A DNA stretch of 64,000 nt, taken from Apiosordaria backusii (taxonomy: Eukaryota; Ascomycota; Sordariomycetes; Sordariales; Lasiosphaeriaceae). The position numbers were made by a program, and so were the translations under genes. The notes beneath the pieces were generated by a model, which was not told the DNA's origin, made no database searches, and saw only the letters and a list, made by a program, of their open reading frames with translations. The DNA is taken from contig JAUKTV010000024.1 of assembly GCA_030549205.1 (NCBI GenBank), positions 1 through 64,000 of the forward strand, written 5' to 3'. Shown here piece after piece: positions 62,727 through 64,000 of the stretch (positions are counted from its first letter, which is position 1; each line of letters starts with the position of its first letter).

Positions 62727-64000
62727 ATGTCCGACGTTGAATCGCTTGATGATGAGCTGCTTGCGCTTGCTGGAGGAGATGAGTACTCGGATGATGACGA
62801 TGAGCCCAGAAACAGAAGCCGTGGCGACAGGTCGCGCACAACATCACCAGCCCCGACCTCTTCTAAGAAGAATGATGCGTCAGCCCGAGGTGTAGCGGTT
62901 AAGAGGACGCCTGCGAAGAAAGCGAGAAGACGGAGCAGGAGCGATGATGAGTCGGAAGATGAAGGAGAGGCGTGAGTTGCCCCCCCCACTGTTCTTCTGT
63001 ATAGCTGGCTGTCTGCGGGCTGTGGCCGACTCTACGGAGCTACCAAGTGGTTGCCCGCCTTTGAGAGTGTCGAAAGTCGCTTGAGCGACTCTTGCGACCT
63101 CACAGTTCAGGCCTCAGCACTGCCAGCTTGCTTTCCCCTCCTAGCCGTCTCTCTTCTTCCCAACTACCTGCCACTCTCCCACTTTCGCTTTACTGCGCAC
63201 GACTTTCTCGACCCTTCGCTGCCACAGCTCACTTTTCGACTTTACTTTCCCCCATAATTGTCACCACCATCACCCGAACCTCGGCAACAATGGCACTTAC
63301 CAGAAGAATGCTAATGAAAATCCGCCCGCACAGTTCGCCTCCTGCGTCTCCAGGATCGCAAGGTTCAGCCTCGATGGACGACTCCGACTCCGATTCTGAC
63401 GCTGCGCCGACTCAAGCCCGCGGTGGAGATGACGATGCCGTTCAGTACCCCGTCGAGGGGCTGTTCAAGAGCTTAGAGGAGAAGTCCCGAATCATGGGGA
63501 TGCGCGAGATCGAGAGAGAACAGATTCTTGCTGAGCGAAGAGAAGAGAATGAGCGTATTCGACAGAATAGGATGCTGCGACAGCTCAAGGTCAATCAGGA
63601 GAAGGACAGCAAGAAGCGCAAGGCGAGTGCCGCCGACCTCGAGGATGAGTTACGGAAGCCATCCCGGGCCCGCACCAAGGCTGGCGAGACGAGCGAGAAG
63701 ATGGATACGTTGCGTCGTGCTCGCGAGGAACGCACCAGCCGCAGAGAGCAGAGAGAGCGGGATATGGACCGCCGCAAGCAGCGTTCTCCCTCTTACCGAG
63801 ACCGGAGCCGCAGCCCTGATGACCGTGGTAGTGACGCGGGAGACTGGCGCAGAGGTTCACGACAGAAGTCTCGAACGCCTGAGAAGGAAATACTGCCTGC
63901 TGATCTTCGTGATGTTGAGCGTGTCCGTGTTGGTCGCAGCCGCTTTGCTGAGGTTTGCTTCTACCCCGGTTTCGAGCAGGCCATCACAGGCTGCTTTGTG
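62727..64000 (+). CDS. RTF1: RNA polymerase II-associated Paf1-complex subunit Rtf1 (5' part)
   Basis: Exon 1 is 62727-62971. A 362-nt intron (62972-63333, CTAAT branch site at about 63311) follows, and exon 2 runs from 63334 off the window. The protein starts MSDVESLDDELLALAGGDE and has acidic and RS-rich regions. A long charged helix follows (EEKSRIMGMREIEREQILAERREENERIRQ region), then the start of the Plus3 domain at RVRVGRSRFAEVCFYPGFEQAITGCFV. Rtf1 couples transcription elongation to histone H2B ubiquitination. The intron is unusually long for this window. An in-frame ATG at 63290, inside the intron, would allow an unspliced shorter form. Confidence 0.93.

Overview
This is nuclear DNA of a filamentous ascomycete (Pezizomycotina, most likely a sordariomycete). 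The signs are short GT-AG introns of about 43-111 nt, gene families typical of moulds (a CBM1-linked glucuronoyl esterase, a UVDE endonuclease, a single PARP, Zn2Cys6 regulators, a Pth11/SAT4-type rhodopsin-domain protein), and an AT-rich repeat island whose C-to-T / G-to-A decay looks like repeat-induced point mutation (RIP). The species cannot be named from the sequence alone.

1-9.2 kb is the RIP island. A full-length minus-strand Ty1/copia-type retrotransposon (1290-8897, two 834-bp LTRs) sits inside the transposase of an older Fot1/pogo-type DNA transposon (404-1289 continuing at 8898-9153), with a 5-bp AAAAC target duplication. A third LTR copy (1-403) marks another insertion at the window edge. 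No intact gene remains. The GC-rich chromosome begins at about 9.2 kb.

9.4-12 kb holds a RecQ-family helicase. 12-17.2 kb is a gene-poor gap with one clear MITE (TA target duplication) at 15965-16201. 17.2-32 kb reads like an accessory or catabolic block: an MFS anion transporter, tRNA-Leu(AAG), a metal-dependent amidohydrolase/decarboxylase-family protein, a rhodopsin-domain membrane protein, a hormone-sensitive-lipase-like esterase, a secreted CBM1-CE15 glucuronoyl esterase, a polytopic membrane protein of unknown function, and a regulator with two complete Zn2Cys6 clusters.

32.9-40 kb carries NAD+/DNA-repair functions: PARP (BRCT-WGR-catalytic), tRNA-Arg(ACG), a frameshifted GRE2/DFR-like reductase pseudogene, and a UVDE endonuclease with a possible mitochondrial form. 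40-43.3 kb is mostly non-coding, with one candidate small Cys-rich gene. 43.3-64 kb is housekeeping: MPP10 (SSU processome), NDUFS7/PSST (complex I), gamma-tubulin, phospholipase D, COQ7 and the 5' part of RTF1 (runs off the window). These are interspersed with three unrecognised genes: a small membrane protein, a proline-rich protein, and a very basic protein built partly on a 24-bp minisatellite.

Exon structures were worked out by hand from splice signals, reading-frame continuity and protein family motifs. All multi-exon models given close in frame. No database search was possible.
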